DNA of 61,186 nt from an uncultured Pelagibacteraceae bacterium (lineage in GTDB: Bacteria; Pseudomonadota; Alphaproteobacteria; Pelagibacterales; Pelagibacteraceae). Positions 39,737-50,181 of this stretch are shown piece after piece. Position 1 is the stretch's first letter. Every line of letters begins with the position of its first letter. Below the pieces are notes generated by a model. That model had not been told where the DNA came from and searched no databases. It saw only the letters and a program-made list of their open reading frames with translations. The DNA is taken from assembly GCA_902517175.1 (NCBI GenBank), contig CABYBM010000002.1, forward strand, positions 1 to 61,186. Direction: 5' to 3'. The translations under genes were made by a program, and so were the position numbers.

Positions 39737-40185
39737 TAAACTCTCCTTTTCTTTGGTGGTCTAGTCCCATTATGAGGCATGGGTGTAGTGTCTTTAATAG
39801 ACAAAATTTTAAATCCTCTTGCTTGTAAAGCTCTTAAAGCAGTTTCTCTTCCTGATCCTGGTCCTTTTACTTCAACAGATAAAGTTTTCATTCCGTACTC
39901 TAACGCTTTTGAAGCAGCGGAGTCTGCAGCAATCTGTGCAGCATATGGAGTGGATTTTCTTGATCCCTTAAACCCTTTTTGACCAGCCGAAGCCCAAGAT
40001 ATTACATTACCATTTGTATCAGCTATTGAAATTATTGTGTTATTAAAAGTTGATTGTACATATGCAATTCCATTTAGAATATTCTTTTTAATTTTCTTCT
40101 TTTTTGAATAAGAACTTTTCGCACTCTTTTTAGAAGATTTCTCTACCTTCTGATCATTATTTTCAACTTTATCAGATTTTGCCAT
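39736..40185 (-). CDS. rpsK: 30S ribosomal protein S11
   Basis: [46 protein letters not shown], preceded by a ~35-aa charged N-terminal extension. Confidence 0.98.
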   Translation of the reverse strand: MAKSDKVENNDQKVEKSSKKSAKSSYSKKKKIKKNILNGIAYVQSTFNNTIISIADTNGNVISWASAGQKGFKGSRKSTPYAAQIAADSAASKALEYGMKTLSVEVKGPGSGRETALRALQARGFKILSIKDTTPMPHNGTRPPKKRRV

Positions 40186-40187
40186 GA

Positions 40188-40571
40188 CTATTTTTTAGTT
40201 GGTGTTAATTTTTTACCTGCAATTGCTATTGCTTTTCCTTTTCTTGTTCTCGCATTACATCTAGTTCTTTGACCTCTAGCTGGTAATTTTTTTCTATGTC
40301 TAGTTCCCCTATAACAAGCTAGATCAATTAGTCTTTTTATACTCAGTGAATAATCTCTTCTAAGATCTCCTTCAACTTTAAAATTTTGATCTATATACTC
40401 GCGTATTTTTAATATTTCGTCGTCAGTAAGATCATTAACTCTTTTAGCTTTTGGAATTTCAAGTGATGAACAAATCTGATTGGAAAATTTGTCTCCTATT
40501 CCATAAATATAGGTAAGTCCAATGTGGACAAGTTTGTTCTGTGGAATATTTATACCTGCGATACGAGCCAT
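40188..40571 (-). CDS. rpsM: 30S ribosomal protein S13
   Basis: [51 protein letters not shown]. Confidence 0.98.
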   Translation of the reverse strand: MARIAGINIPQNKLVHIGLTYIYGIGDKFSNQICSSLEIPKAKRVNDLTDDEILKIREYIDQNFKVEGDLRRDYSLSIKRLIDLACYRGTRHRKKLPARGQRTRCNARTRKGKAIAIAGKKLTPTKK

Positions 40572-40594
40572 AAGTTTTGTGATAAATTGTGCCT

Positions 40595-40622
40595 TTTATA
40601 TAAGAAGATTAATCAAAGTCAA
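40595..40622 (-). promoter_or_regulatory. Putative sigma70 promoter upstream of rpsM-rpsK-rpoA-rplQ
   Basis: On the minus strand TTGACT (40617-40622), 16-bp spacer, TATAAA (40595-40600), inside the 55-bp adk-rpsM gap. Confidence 0.55.
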
Positions 40623-40626
40623 CGCC

Positions 40627-41190
40627 TTAAACATTGATAAAAGTGTCGATTTTATTGGTTATTTGTTCGATTTCATCACTTCCATCAATTTCATGGAAAT
40701 TAGAATTTTTAGAATAGAAATCTAAAACTGGTTTAGTTGTTTCCATGTAAGTGTCATACCTTTTTAAAATTGTATTCAATTCATCATCTGACCTTTTTTC
40801 AAGGATTTTTCTTTTTTGTATTCTTTTGATTATTGTCTCTTTGTTAACATTAAGAAAAAAAACAAAATCTATCTTCTGGTTTGAGCTATTAAGTAATAAG
40901 TCTAGATTTTTTGCCTGATTTATTGACCGTGGATAGCCATCAAATATTAATTTATTTTTTTTTTGGGGATCAAATACTTGTTTTTCTAAAAGTTGATTAA
41001 CAATATCATCATTAACAAACCTTCCATCATTCATAACATCAATAATTTTTTTACCAATATCTGAATTATTTTTTATTTCCTCTCTTAAGATATCTCCTGT
41101 TGAAATTTGAAAATTACTAAGTTTTTTTACTAAATATTTTGCTTGAGTTCCTTTACCAGCACCCGGAGGTCCAAATAAAATTATATTCAC
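40627..41190 (-). CDS. adk: Adenylate kinase (short-LID form)
   Basis: MNIILFGPPGAGKGTQAKYLVKKL; ISTGDILREEI; LIFDGYPRSINQA; located after secY. Confidence 0.96.
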   Translation of the reverse strand: MNIILFGPPGAGKGTQAKYLVKKLSNFQISTGDILREEIKNNSDIGKKIIDVMNDGRFVNDDIVNQLLEKQVFDPQKKNKLIFDGYPRSINQAKNLDLLLNSSNQKIDFVFFLNVNKETIIKRIQKRKILEKRSDDELNTILKRYDTYMETTKPVLDFYSKNSNFHEIDGSDEIEQITNKIDTFINV

Positions 41191-42471
41191 TTATCTACCA
41201 AATTTAGTTTTTTTAATTAATTGTTCGTATTGTGAACTCATCAATCTAGTTTGGATTTGTGTTACAGTGTCAATGGCAACTACTACAACAATTAAAATTG
41301 AAGCACCACCTAAATAAAAAGGAATAGGATAATTTGCGATTAAAAATTCAGGCATTAAACATACCAAAGTTAAATATAAAGCGCCAATGGTGGTAAGTTT
41401 GGTAGAAATATTTTCAATATACATTGCAGTGCTTTCACCTGGTCTAATACCAGGAACAAACCCGCCATATTTTCTTAAATTTTCTGCCGTCTCTGTTGGG
41501 TTAAATGTTATAGATGTGTAAAAAAAGGTGAAAAATATTATTCCAGATGCATAAAGCAACATGTATAGAGGCTGACCCTGGGTGAAGAATGAACTTAAAT
41601 TCAAAAAAGTCTCATTATCTGAGAAAGAAAAATTTGAAAAAGTAACTGGTAACAATAAAAGTGCAGAAGCAAATATAGCAGGAATTACGCCTGCTTGATT
41701 TATTTTTAAAGGTAAATGTGATGATTCACCACCATACATTTTGTTACCCATTTGTCTTTTAGGGTAATTGATAAGAATTTTTCTTAGTGCTCTTTCCATA
41801 AATACAACAAACAATATTGTTAAAATCAGTAGAACAAAAATAGCTAATATCATAAAGGTTGATACAGCACCTGTTCTTCCAAGTTCAAAAGTAGTAACTA
41901 AAGCCCTGGGTATTTCTGCAACAATCCCTGCAAAAATTATTAATGATATACCATTACCAATTCCTCTTTGGGTAATTTGTTCACCTAGCCACATTAAAAA
42001 TATAGTACCAGCTACAATAGTTGTTACGGTTGTGATTTTAAAGAAAGCTCCAGGATTGATGACTAAATCTGCTGAAGACTCTAAACCAACTGATAATCCA
42101 TAACCTTGTACAGTTGCTAATAAAACAGTTCCATATCTTGTAATTTGTGTAATTTTTGCTCTGCCAGTTTCGCCTTGAGCTTTTAGATTTTTGAAATAAT
42201 CGGATACCCCAGTTAAAAGCTGAACAATAATTGCAGAAGAAATATATGGCATGATACCAAGAGCGAATATAGCCATTCTGCTAACAGCACCACCTGCAAA
42301 CACGTTAAACATTCCAAGCAATCCCTTTTGATTACCATCCATCATTATCTTTAATTGTTCTGGATCTATACCTGGAAGAGGAACAAATGTTCCAAATCTA
42401 TATACGGCAAGAATAAAGATAGTAAATATTATCCTATTTCGTAAATCAGTTGTTGATGATGAATCACTCAT
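41191..42471 (-). CDS. secY: Preprotein translocase subunit SecY
   Basis: RFGTFVPLPGIDPEQL; ALGIMPYISSAIIVQLL; GIGNGISLIIFAGIV; GGFVPGIRPGEST. Confidence 0.98.
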   Translation of the reverse strand: MSDSSSTTDLRNRIIFTIFILAVYRFGTFVPLPGIDPEQLKIMMDGNQKGLLGMFNVFAGGAVSRMAIFALGIMPYISSAIIVQLLTGVSDYFKNLKAQGETGRAKITQITRYGTVLLATVQGYGLSVGLESSADLVINPGAFFKITTVTTIVAGTIFLMWLGEQITQRGIGNGISLIIFAGIVAEIPRALVTTFELGRTGAVSTFMILAIFVLLILTILFVVFMERALRKILINYPKRQMGNKMYGGESSHLPLKINQAGVIPAIFASALLLLPVTFSNFSFSDNETFLNLSSFFTQGQPLYMLLYASGIIFFTFFYTSITFNPTETAENLRKYGGFVPGIRPGESTAMYIENISTKLTTIGALYLTLVCLMPEFLIANYPIPFYLGGASILIVVVVAIDTVTQIQTRLMSSQYEQLIKKTKFGR

Positions 42472-42480
42472 ATCAATTAA

Positions 42481-42933
42481 CTATTTTTTTAGCTGAATAG
42501 ATCCACCAATTTTTTCAAGTTTTTCTATTGCGGACTTTGAAGCTAAATCTGCTTCAATATTAATTTTATCCTTAACTTCACCTGTGCCTAAAATCTTAAG
42601 TTTTTTTGAATTCTTGTTTATTAATTTTAACTTCTTTAACAATTCAGAATTAAGTACTTCGTTAGGGTTTATATTTTTCTTATCAATATATGATTGAATT
42701 TTTTCTAAATTTAAGATTGCTATTCGTTCCTTAGAAATAGGATTAAATCCTCTTTTGGGTAATCTTCGATACAATGGCATTTGACCACCTTCAAAACTTT
42801 TAATGGAAACACCAGATCTTGATTTTTGACCTTTAACTCCTCTACCGGAGGTTTTGCCTTTACCAGAGCCAATACCTCTACCAACTCTAATTTTAGATTT
42901 ATTTATCTTATCTCTATTATTTAAACTTATCAT
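42481..42933 (-). CDS. rplO: 50S ribosomal protein L15
   Basis: GRGIGSGKGKTSGRGVKGQKSRSGVSIKSFEGGQMPLYRRLPKRGF. Confidence 0.98.
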   Translation of the reverse strand: MISLNNRDKINKSKIRVGRGIGSGKGKTSGRGVKGQKSRSGVSIKSFEGGQMPLYRRLPKRGFNPISKERIAILNLEKIQSYIDKKNINPNEVLNSELLKKLKLINKNSKKLKILGTGEVKDKINIEADLASKSAIEKLEKIGGSIQLKK

Positions 42934-43448
42934 TATCCTCTTTTTTCAACTATTTCTGAAATTTTCTTATTTCTTATTGCAGATATTTGTTTAGGTGAAC
43001 TTTGTTTCAGTAGGGCTTTCATTGTTGCTCTAATAACGTTGTGTGCATTAGAAGTACCCATTGATTTAGCCACAATATCTTTAACACCTAAAACTTCACA
43101 AACTGCTCTAACAGGTCCTCCTGCAATAATACCTGTACCTTTAGATGCTGCTCTTAAAACAATTCTACCAGAACCATCTTTTGCTTTAACATCATGATGT
43201 ATAGTTCTGCCTTCCCTAAGAGGAATATGAGTAAGTTTTCTTCTAGCCATTTCATTAGCTTTTTTAATAGCATCTGGAACTTGTTTCGCCTTCGCATGAG
43301 CTATTCCAATTTTTCCAGCTTGATTGCCAACTACGACTAGTGCTGAAAAACCAAATCTTCTTCCACCCTTCACAACTTTAGTAATTCTGTTTATGTGAAC
43401 TAATTTTTCAAGTATATCATCGTTTTTTTTATCCTTAAAATTTTCCAT
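42933..43448 (-). CDS. rpsE: 30S ribosomal protein S5
   Basis: VHINRITKVVKGGRRFGFSALVVVGNQAGKIGIAHAKAKQVPDAI. ATG at 43448 (MENFKDKK) avoids the overlap with rplR. Confidence 0.97.
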   Translation of the reverse strand: MENFKDKKNDDILEKLVHINRITKVVKGGRRFGFSALVVVGNQAGKIGIAHAKAKQVPDAIKKANEMARRKLTHIPLREGRTIHHDVKAKDGSGRIVLRAASKGTGIIAGGPVRAVCEVLGVKDIVAKSMGTSNAHNVIRATMKALLKQSSPKQISAIRNKKISEIVEKRG

Positions 43449-43449
43449 A

Positions 43450-43806
43450 TTAAAATTCCATTCCATTTTCTCTTAAGGTTTCAGCAAAAGCTTTAACTCT
43501 GCCATGATATTTATATAAACCTCTATCAAAATAGATTTTGGTTATATTTTTTTCTTGAGCCTTTTTTGCTAATTTTTGTGCCACTAGTTTAGATAGTTCA
43601 GTTTTGTTCACTTTTTCACCAGACCTAAGATCTTTTTCAACTGAAGATGCAGACAATAATGTTACCTTTTTAATATCGTCAATTATTTGAGCCGAAATAT
43701 TTTTTGCTGATCTTGAGATACTCAATCTAAATCTGTCACTTGCCGCAACCCTTTTAACTTTGTTGCTTACACGAAACCTTTTTCTAATACTTGTGTTTAG
43801 TTTCAT
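43450..43806 (-). CDS. rplR: 50S ribosomal protein L18
   Basis: [47 protein letters not shown]. Confidence 0.97.
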   Translation of the reverse strand: MKLNTSIRKRFRVSNKVKRVAASDRFRLSISRSAKNISAQIIDDIKKVTLLSASSVEKDLRSGEKVNKTELSKLVAQKLAKKAQEKNITKIYFDRGLYKYHGRVKAFAETLRENGMEF

Positions 43807-44345
43807 TATTTTTTCTTTCCTTCTTTTTTAAGAACGTATTGTCCTTTTTCTCTTATTCCCTTACCTTTATAAGGTTCTATTTTTCTTAAGGTTTTAATTT
43901 TGGATGCAACAGCACCAACAAGTTGCTTGTCTGATCCTGTAATTTTTAAAGTTGTTTGTTTTTCCACTGCAATTTTAATTCCTTCAGGTATATCAAAATT
44001 AATATCGTGACTATATCCTAATTGTAAATTTAATTGATTACCTTTAAGAGCAGCCCTGTATCCTACACCAACTAATTCTAAGATTTTTTCATAACCTGCA
44101 CTAGAGCCTATAACAGCATTATTAATTAAGCTTCTATTCATGCCCCAAAGTCTTTTTGAATTTTGATCAACTTTTTTAGGTTTAATTGATATTTCTTTTC
44201 CCTCTTTTATATCTAAATTAAACATATCAAGATCAATATTGATTGATTTTTTACCTAATGGGCCTTCAATATTGATAATATTTCCAGCTAAAGCAACTTT
44301 TACTTTTTCAGGGATTGATATATTTATTTTACCTATTTTAGACAT
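43806..44345 (-). CDS. rplF: 50S ribosomal protein L6
   Basis: [57 protein letters not shown]. Confidence 0.98.
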   Translation of the reverse strand: MSKIGKINISIPEKVKVALAGNIINIEGPLGKKSINIDLDMFNLDIKEGKEISIKPKKVDQNSKRLWGMNRSLINNAVIGSSAGYEKILELVGVGYRAALKGNQLNLQLGYSHDINFDIPEGIKIAVEKQTTLKITGSDKQLVGAVASKIKTLRKIEPYKGKGIREKGQYVLKKEGKKK

Positions 44346-44740
44346 TAAAATACCTTACAGATTATTTCTCCACCAACTTTTTGTTTTCTGGCATCGATAT
44401 CTGTCATAACACCTTTTGGTGTAGAGATTATAGCGATACCAAGTCCATTATTAATTTTCGGTAGACCACTTGCACTTGAAAAAATTCTTCTTCCAGGCTT
44501 TGAAACTCTTTCAAAAGCACTGATAACTGGATTTCCAGAATGATATTTTAATTCTAAGGATAAAGTAGGTTTCTTATCCTCTGCATTTATTTTAAAATCT
44601 TTTATAAATCCTTCATTTTTTAATATATCAGCAATTTTTGTTTTAAAATTAGAGGAAGGCAATTCTACTTTTTTATGATTTCTAGCTTGAGCATTTTTTA
44701 CTCTGGCAATCATATCTCCTATTGGGTCACTTAAACTCAT
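44345..44740 (-). CDS. rpsH: 30S ribosomal protein S8
   Basis: DPIGDMIARVKNAQ; RRIFSSASGLPKINNGLGIAIISTPKGVMTD. Confidence 0.98.
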   Translation of the reverse strand: MSLSDPIGDMIARVKNAQARNHKKVELPSSNFKTKIADILKNEGFIKDFKINAEDKKPTLSLELKYHSGNPVISAFERVSKPGRRIFSSASGLPKINNGLGIAIISTPKGVMTDIDARKQKVGGEIICKVF

Positions 44741-44751
44741 AATTGTCCTTT

Positions 44752-45057
44752 CTACCAGCTAGATTTAACTAGTCCTGGTATTTTTCCTTGTAATCCTAAT
44801 TGTCTTAATGCAATTCTTGAAATTTTTAATTTTCTATAAACTCCATGCGGTCTTCCTGTTATTTCACATCTATTCATAATTCTAGTTTTTGCAGAGTTTC
44901 TTGGTAGTTTTGATAATTTTTGTTGTGCCTTAAACCTTTCTTCAAGTGTTATTTTCTTATCCATCACTATTTTTTTCAAAGCTGCTCTTTTCTTATAAAG
45001 CTTATCAGATAGTTTAATTCTACTTTTATTTTTATTTACAGCACTCAATTTAGCCAT
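44752..45057 (-). CDS. rpsN: 30S ribosomal protein S14 (zinc-independent C- form)
   Basis: 101 aa; [40 protein letters not shown]; lacks the CxxC...CxxC ribbon. Confidence 0.98.
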   Translation of the reverse strand: MAKLSAVNKNKSRIKLSDKLYKKRAALKKIVMDKKITLEERFKAQQKLSKLPRNSAKTRIMNRCEITGRPHGVYRKLKISRIALRQLGLQGKIPGLVKSSW

Positions 45058-45059
45058 GT

Positions 45060-45614
45060 TTAATTATCTCCTTTTTTAATAAATGGAAAATTCATTTTTT
45101 CTAATAATGCGAAACTATGTTCCTTATTAATCGCTTTAATGACAATTATAATATCTAATCCTCTCACTTTTTCAGCTCTATCAAAACTAACTTCAGGAAA
45201 AATTATATGTTCTTTAATACCAAATGTGTAATTGCCAAATTTGTCAAATCCCTTCGGAGATAGTCCTCTAAAATCTTTTATTCTAGGTAGAGCAATATTT
45301 ACTAGTCTGTCTAAAAACTCGTACATTTTATATTTTCTCAGTGTAACTTTTAATCCAGCATTAGAACCTTTTCTTGTCTTAAAATTTGCAACTGATTTTT
45401 TAAACTTTGTCGTAACAGGTTTTTGTCCAGTTATCTTTGCTAGATCTTCTTCACAAGATTTTAGAATTTTTGCATCTGAAGCGTCCAAACCAAGTCCCAT
45501 ATTTAAAACTATTTTTTCAATTTTTGGTGCCATATAAATATTTTTAAACCCAAATTGATCTTTCAATGCTAGTTGAATTTCTTTATTAAATATTTCTTTT
45601 AATCTTGGTGTCAT
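45060..45614 (-). CDS. rplE: 50S ribosomal protein L5
   Basis: [51 protein letters not shown]. Confidence 0.98.
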   Translation of the reverse strand: MTPRLKEIFNKEIQLALKDQFGFKNIYMAPKIEKIVLNMGLGLDASDAKILKSCEEDLAKITGQKPVTTKFKKSVANFKTRKGSNAGLKVTLRKYKMYEFLDRLVNIALPRIKDFRGLSPKGFDKFGNYTFGIKEHIIFPEVSFDRAEKVRGLDIIIVIKAINKEHSFALLEKMNFPFIKKGDN

Positions 45615-45859
45615 TATTTTTTAGCCTCTTTTTTTTTAGCAGATTTTTCATCAATTAATTTTAAATTAGACAAATGGATAAAGCTTTCTTTTGGAAAAAT
45701 ACCACCTTTTTTCTCTTTAGTTGTTTTGACATGTTTTTTACACATATTTATTTCTTTTACTTTTGCTCTATTGTTTGCTCTATCAATTTCAATAACTTCA
45801 CCCTCTTTTTTTCTATCTTTACCAGTCAAAACTCTAACTTTTAATCCTTTTTTAATCAT
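45614..45859 (-). CDS. rplX: 50S ribosomal protein L24
   Basis: [43 protein letters not shown]. Confidence 0.97.
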   Translation of the reverse strand: MIKKGLKVRVLTGKDRKKEGEVIEIDRANNRAKVKEINMCKKHVKTTKEKKGGIFPKESFIHLSNLKLIDEKSAKKKEAKK

Positions 45860-45860
45860 C

Positions 45861-46229
45861 CTATAAAACCTCCGGTGCTAACGAGATAATCTTCATTTGA
45901 CCTCTGCTTCTTAATTCTCTTGTGACAGGGCCAAAAATTCTAGTACCGACTGGTTCACCTTTGTCATCTACTAATACTGCTGCATTATTATCAAATTTTA
46001 CTTTTGAACCATCATTTCTATGAATTCCTTTTTTAACTCTAACAACAACTGCCTTATGAACTGTACCCTTCTTCACTTTACCCTTGGGTATAGCTTCTTT
46101 AACAGCTATTACTATAGTATCTCCAATACTTGCATATCTTCTTTTAGATCCACCAAGAACTTTAATACACTCTATTCTTTTTGCCCCTGTATTATCAGCT
46201 ACTTGTAATTCTGTTTGTACACCAATCAT
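45861..46229 (-). CDS. rplN: 50S ribosomal protein L14
   Basis: [37 protein letters not shown]. Confidence 0.98.
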   Translation of the reverse strand: MIGVQTELQVADNTGAKRIECIKVLGGSKRRYASIGDTIVIAVKEAIPKGKVKKGTVHKAVVVRVKKGIHRNDGSKVKFDNNAAVLVDDKGEPVGTRIFGPVTRELRSRGQMKIISLAPEVL

Positions 46230-46465
46230 TATTTTGTAATCTCCATAACTTGAAATTTTTTATTTTTTGAAAAAGGCTTACTTTCAATTATTGATACTTT
46301 ATCACCAGTTTTAAATTTATTATTTTCATCATGAGCATTATAATTTTTTCTAACCCTAATCACTTTTTTAAGCACAGGATGTGAATACTTTCTCTCAACC
46401 ATAACAGTAATAGTCTTATTTGGCTTATCGCTTATCACTACACCTGTTAATATTTTTTTAGGCAT
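46229..46465 (-). CDS. rpsQ: 30S ribosomal protein S17
   Basis: [36 protein letters not shown]. Confidence 0.97.
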   Translation of the reverse strand: MPKKILTGVVISDKPNKTITVMVERKYSHPVLKKVIRVRKNYNAHDENNKFKTGDKVSIIESKPFSKNKKFQVMEITK

Positions 46466-46649
46466 TGATTTTTCCTTTTAGTATAGTATTTAGTCTTGCT
46501 ATTGTTTTTCTTGTTTCCCCTATTTTTGCTGGATTTGTTATTTGAGAATTCATTTTCTGAAATCTAAAATTAAAGAGATCTTTTTTAAGTTTTTCAATAT
46601 TTTTCAATATTTCGTCTTTTGATAATTTTTTAATTTCGTTTTTTTTCAT
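46458..46649 (-). CDS. rpmC: 50S ribosomal protein L29
   Basis: LKKDLFNFRFQKMNSQITNPAKIGETRKTIARLNTIL. Confidence 0.95.
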   Translation of the reverse strand: MKKNEIKKLSKDEILKNIEKLKKDLFNFRFQKMNSQITNPAKIGETRKTIARLNTILKGKINA

Positions 46650-47059
46650 TATGCAAATCTCTTAATTGTTTTAGTTTTTATTGGTAATTTTGCAGATGCC
46701 TTATATAAAGCCTCTTTTGCTATTTGTTCTGAAACACCATCAACCTCAAATAAAATTCTGCCTGGTTTAACTCTACAAGCAAAATACTCTGGCGATCCTT
46801 TTCCTTTACCCATTCTAACTTCAATCGGTTTCTTAGAAACTGGTATATTGGGAAAAATCCTTGTCCAAACTCTACCTTGTCTTTTCATATGTCTTGTTAA
46901 GGCTACTCTAGCAGCTTCAATTTGTTTCCCAGTTACTCTTTCTGGCTGTAAAGCTTTTAATGCATAAGCTCCATAATTTATAGTACTAGCTCTTGTAGCA
47001 TTGCCATGAATTCTGCCTTTATGCGCTTTTCTCCACTTTGTTCTTACCGGTTGTAACAT
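46649..47059 (-). CDS. rplP: 50S ribosomal protein L16
   Basis: [51 protein letters not shown]. Confidence 0.98.
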   Translation of the reverse strand: MLQPVRTKWRKAHKGRIHGNATRASTINYGAYALKALQPERVTGKQIEAARVALTRHMKRQGRVWTRIFPNIPVSKKPIEVRMGKGKGSPEYFACRVKPGRILFEVDGVSEQIAKEALYKASAKLPIKTKTIKRFA

Positions 47060-47739
47060 TACTGTTTGCCCTCTTGTGGTTTTGCTTTATTAGTTTCTTG
47101 GCTAAATTCTCTTGCAAAAACTTCACCTTTGTAAATCCAAACTTTAATTCCAATAATTCCATAAGTAGTTAATGCTTCTGCTTCAGCATAATCAATATCT
47201 GCTCTTAATGTGTGCGATGGAATGCTTCCGTCCCTTAACCATTCAGTCCTAGCAATTTCATTTCCACCTAATCTTCCACTGACAGAGACTTTGATACCTT
47301 TAGCACCTAATCTAATACAAGATTGCATAGCTCTTTTCATTGCTCTCCTATAAGAAATCCTTTTCACTAGCTGCTGTGCAATATTTTCTGCAACTAAATA
47401 AGCATTAGTCTCAGGTTTTTTTACCTCTTTAATATTCAAATTTACTTCATTCTTGGTGAATTTCGAGAGATTATTTTTTATTTTGTCAATGTCACTTCCC
47501 TTTTTACCAATCACAAAACCAGGTCTAGAAGTATAGATAGTCACGTAACACTTGTTAGATGTTCGTTCAATCATAACTTTAGATACACCAGAGTTGATAA
47601 CATTTTTTTTTATATATTCACGGATTTTGAAATCTTCAATTAAGTAATTACCAAAATCTTTTTTCTTAGCGTACCAAACAGAGTCCCAACCTCTGTTTAC
47701 ACCTAATCTAAAACCTACAGGATTAACTTTTTGACCCAT
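47059..47739 (-). CDS. rpsC: 30S ribosomal protein S3
   Basis: [45 protein letters not shown] motif. Confidence 0.98.
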   Translation of the reverse strand: MGQKVNPVGFRLGVNRGWDSVWYAKKKDFGNYLIEDFKIREYIKKNVINSGVSKVMIERTSNKCYVTIYTSRPGFVIGKKGSDIDKIKNNLSKFTKNEVNLNIKEVKKPETNAYLVAENIAQQLVKRISYRRAMKRAMQSCIRLGAKGIKVSVSGRLGGNEIARTEWLRDGSIPSHTLRADIDYAEAEALTTYGIIGIKVWIYKGEVFAREFSQETNKAKPQEGKQ

Positions 47740-48121
47740 GCTTCTCCATTTGTTTTGTTTCCGATAATATTATTGTAACTGTTGACCAAGGTTTCAAAAT
47801 TGGGGCTGCTCTTCCTTTTGCACGAGGTCTAAATCTTTTCATAACTATTTTTTTCCCACAGTATGCTTCCTTAACAACTAGATTATCAATGTCATACTGA
47901 AAATTATTTTCTGCGTTTGCGACTGCTGAACTGATTGTTTTTCTAATATCTCTTGTAATTCTTTTTTCAGAGAATTGTAAATCTCTAATTGCTACATCAA
48001 CCTTTTTTCCAACTATACTTTTTAGTATTGGATTAAGTTTTCTGACACTTGATCTAACACCATTATTTATAGACTTTACGGTCTTACCTTTATTCTTATC
48101 AATTTTCTTTTTTTTTTCCAT
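47723..48121 (-). CDS. rplV: 50S ribosomal protein L22
   Basis: Lys-rich N-terminus then GVRSSVRKLNPILKSIVGKKVDVAIRDLQFSEKRI; FRPRAKGRAAPILKPWSTVTIILSE. Confidence 0.96.
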   Translation of the reverse strand: MEKKKKIDKNKGKTVKSINNGVRSSVRKLNPILKSIVGKKVDVAIRDLQFSEKRITRDIRKTISSAVANAENNFQYDIDNLVVKEAYCGKKIVMKRFRPRAKGRAAPILKPWSTVTIILSETKQMEKHGSKS

Positions 48122-48123
48122 AA

Positions 48124-48420
48124 TTATTTCTTATCTGCTGTAGCAGGTTTAGCTTTTTTATCTGCAGGTGTATGACCAAAAAATGTTCTTGTTGGTGCAA
48201 ACTCACCTAGCTTATGTCCAACCATATCTTCTGATACCGTGATCGGAATAAATTTTTTTCCATTATAAATTTGAAAACTAACTCCCACAAAATCTGGTAA
48301 AATAGTTGATTTTCTAGACCATGTTTTAATAGGAATTTTTTTTGGATCATCTTTATATTTATCAACTTTTTTCATTAAACTTTCTTCTACAAAAGGTCCC
48401 TTCCAAACTGCTCTAGCCAT
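48124..48420 (-). CDS. rpsS: 30S ribosomal protein S19
   Basis: [54 protein letters not shown]. Confidence 0.98.
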   Translation of the reverse strand: MARAVWKGPFVEESLMKKVDKYKDDPKKIPIKTWSRKSTILPDFVGVSFQIYNGKKFIPITVSEDMVGHKLGEFAPTRTFFGHTPADKKAKPATADKK

Positions 48421-49259
48421 TACTTGGTATCCTTCCTTTTGTTTCTTCTTTTAACTATGAATTTATCTGTTCTCTTATTGTCTCTTGTTTTTAATCCTTT
48501 GGCTGATTGACCTGTAGGCGAAACAGGATGTCTACCACCAGCAGATTTACCTTCACCACCTCCATGTGGGTGATCTACAGGGTTTTTAACAACACCTCTA
48601 GTATGTGGTCTTCTTCCCAACCATCTTGATCTACCTGCTTTTCCAATTTTAATATTTTTTTGATCCGGATTACTTAAAATTCCTATTGTAGCTAAAGCTC
48701 TAGAATCAATTTTTCTAACTTCACCTGATGCAAGTTTAATTAAACTGTAATTTCCGTCTAAACCACTAATTGTTACAGAAGATCCTGCTGATCTAGCAAT
48801 TTTTCCACCACCACCTGGCTGAATCTCGACATTATGAATATTAATACCAACTGGGATATCTTGCAAAGGCATACAGTTTCCGATTTTAATGTCTTTTTTG
48901 GATCCACTTTCAATTTTATCACCTACTTTTATTTTTTGAGGTGCAAGAAAGTATGCGTGAGTTCCATCTTCAAACTTAACTAACATAATATAGCATGATC
49001 TATTTGGATCGTATTCTACTCTTTCAACAGTAGCTTCCATGTCAAATTTCTTTCTATAAAAGTCAACATGTCTGTACATTTTTTTGTGACCACCGGCTCT
49101 GTTTATTGAAGTAATATGACCATTATTATTTCTACCTTTCATGGCATTTTTAGGAGAAACAAGAGACTTAAAAGGTTTACCTTTCCATAGTTCAGTTCTA
49201 TCAACTAAAATAGTCCCTCTAGTAGATTTTGTGTACGGTTTAAAAGTTTTTAATGCCAT
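48420..49259 (-). CDS. rplB: 50S ribosomal protein L2
   Basis: [66 protein letters not shown]. Confidence 0.99.
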   Translation of the reverse strand: MALKTFKPYTKSTRGTILVDRTELWKGKPFKSLVSPKNAMKGRNNNGHITSINRAGGHKKMYRHVDFYRKKFDMEATVERVEYDPNRSCYIMLVKFEDGTHAYFLAPQKIKVGDKIESGSKKDIKIGNCMPLQDIPVGINIHNVEIQPGGGGKIARSAGSSVTISGLDGNYSLIKLASGEVRKIDSRALATIGILSNPDQKNIKIGKAGRSRWLGRRPHTRGVVKNPVDHPHGGGEGKSAGGRHPVSPTGQSAKGLKTRDNKRTDKFIVKRRNKRKDTK

Positions 49260-49262
49260 TTA

Positions 49263-49556
49263 TTAAATTCCTGTTGTTAGATCAATACTCTGACCTTTTT
49301 TAAGTGTAATTATTGCTTTTTTATACCCTGAAACTTTTACTTTTTTTCCTCTAGTAACTTTAATTCTGTTCTGCTTATTTATAATATTAATTTTTGTAAC
49401 ATTTACTTTAAAAATTTTTTCAATATTTTTTTTAAGATTTTTTTTGTTAGCACCATCAGGTACTTTGAATGTAATCTTATTTAACTCAGATAAATTTGTT
49501 GATTTCTCTGTAACAACTGGTGAAAGAATTTTGTCGTATAAATGTATTTTATCCAT
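49263..49556 (-). CDS. rplW: 50S ribosomal protein L23
   Basis: LYDKILSPVVTEKSTNLSELNKITFKVPDGANK. Confidence 0.97.
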   Translation of the reverse strand: MDKIHLYDKILSPVVTEKSTNLSELNKITFKVPDGANKKNLKKNIEKIFKVNVTKINIINKQNRIKVTRGKKVKVSGYKKAIITLKKGQSIDLTTGI

Positions 49557-49557
49557 T

Positions 49558-50181
49558 TTAAGAATATCTCTTTTCTAGTTCTTTTACTGAACTTTCAGTA
49601 AATACAACTTTTTTAAATTTAATTATGTCATAGGCACTAAAATGATTGACATCAGTAACTTTAACGTTTGGGATATTTCTTGCTGATTTTTCAACTTTTT
49701 CCTTAGAATTTTTATCTAGTATTAATAGTGAATTTGAAATTTCTAGTTTATTAATTATTGAGCTCATTTCTTTAGTTTTTTTTATTTCAGAACTAAAGTC
49801 ATTTAAAATTAATAAATTCTTATTATTATTTTTTTCCGTAATTAGTGATGCAACACTCAATTTTTTTTCATTTTTATTTAATTTTCTTTTTTTGTAAGCT
49901 AGTTCACCTTTTGGTCCGTGTGCTATACCACCACCAACAAAAATTGGAGCTTTTCTACTTGCATGTCTAGCACCACCCGTACCTTTTTGTGCATAAATTT
50001 TTGAAGTTGGTCCTCTAACTTCATTTTGCTGCTTGGTTTTTCCATGTCTTCCCTTATAATTTGCATTTGTTTTGTAAAGTACGCTGCTAACAAGCTTATT
50101 GTTAATTTTTGCCGAGAAAATTTTATCTAGCACCTCAATGCTATCTTTTTTTCCATCAATACTAATTTTATCTAATTTCAT
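49558..50181 (-). CDS. rplD: 50S ribosomal protein L4
   Basis: KTKQQNEVRGPTSKIYAQKGTGGARHASRKAPIFVGGGIAHGPK. Confidence 0.97.
   Translation of the reverse strand: MKLDKISIDGKKDSIEVLDKIFSAKINNKLVSSVLYKTNANYKGRHGKTKQQNEVRGPTSKIYAQKGTGGARHASRKAPIFVGGGIAHGPKGELAYKKRKLNKNEKKLSVASLITEKNNNKNLLILNDFSSEIKKTKEMSSIINKLEISNSLLILDKNSKEKVEKSARNIPNVKVTDVNHFSAYDIIKFKKVVFTESSVKELEKRYS

Noticed and set aside
41768-42103. 111-aa ORF on + strand inside secY
   Set aside because: Antisense to conserved SecY; no independent start context or homology.
43449-43466. rpsE/rplR 17-bp overlap
   Set aside because: Removed by choosing ATG 43448 (MENFKDKK) as the rpsE start.
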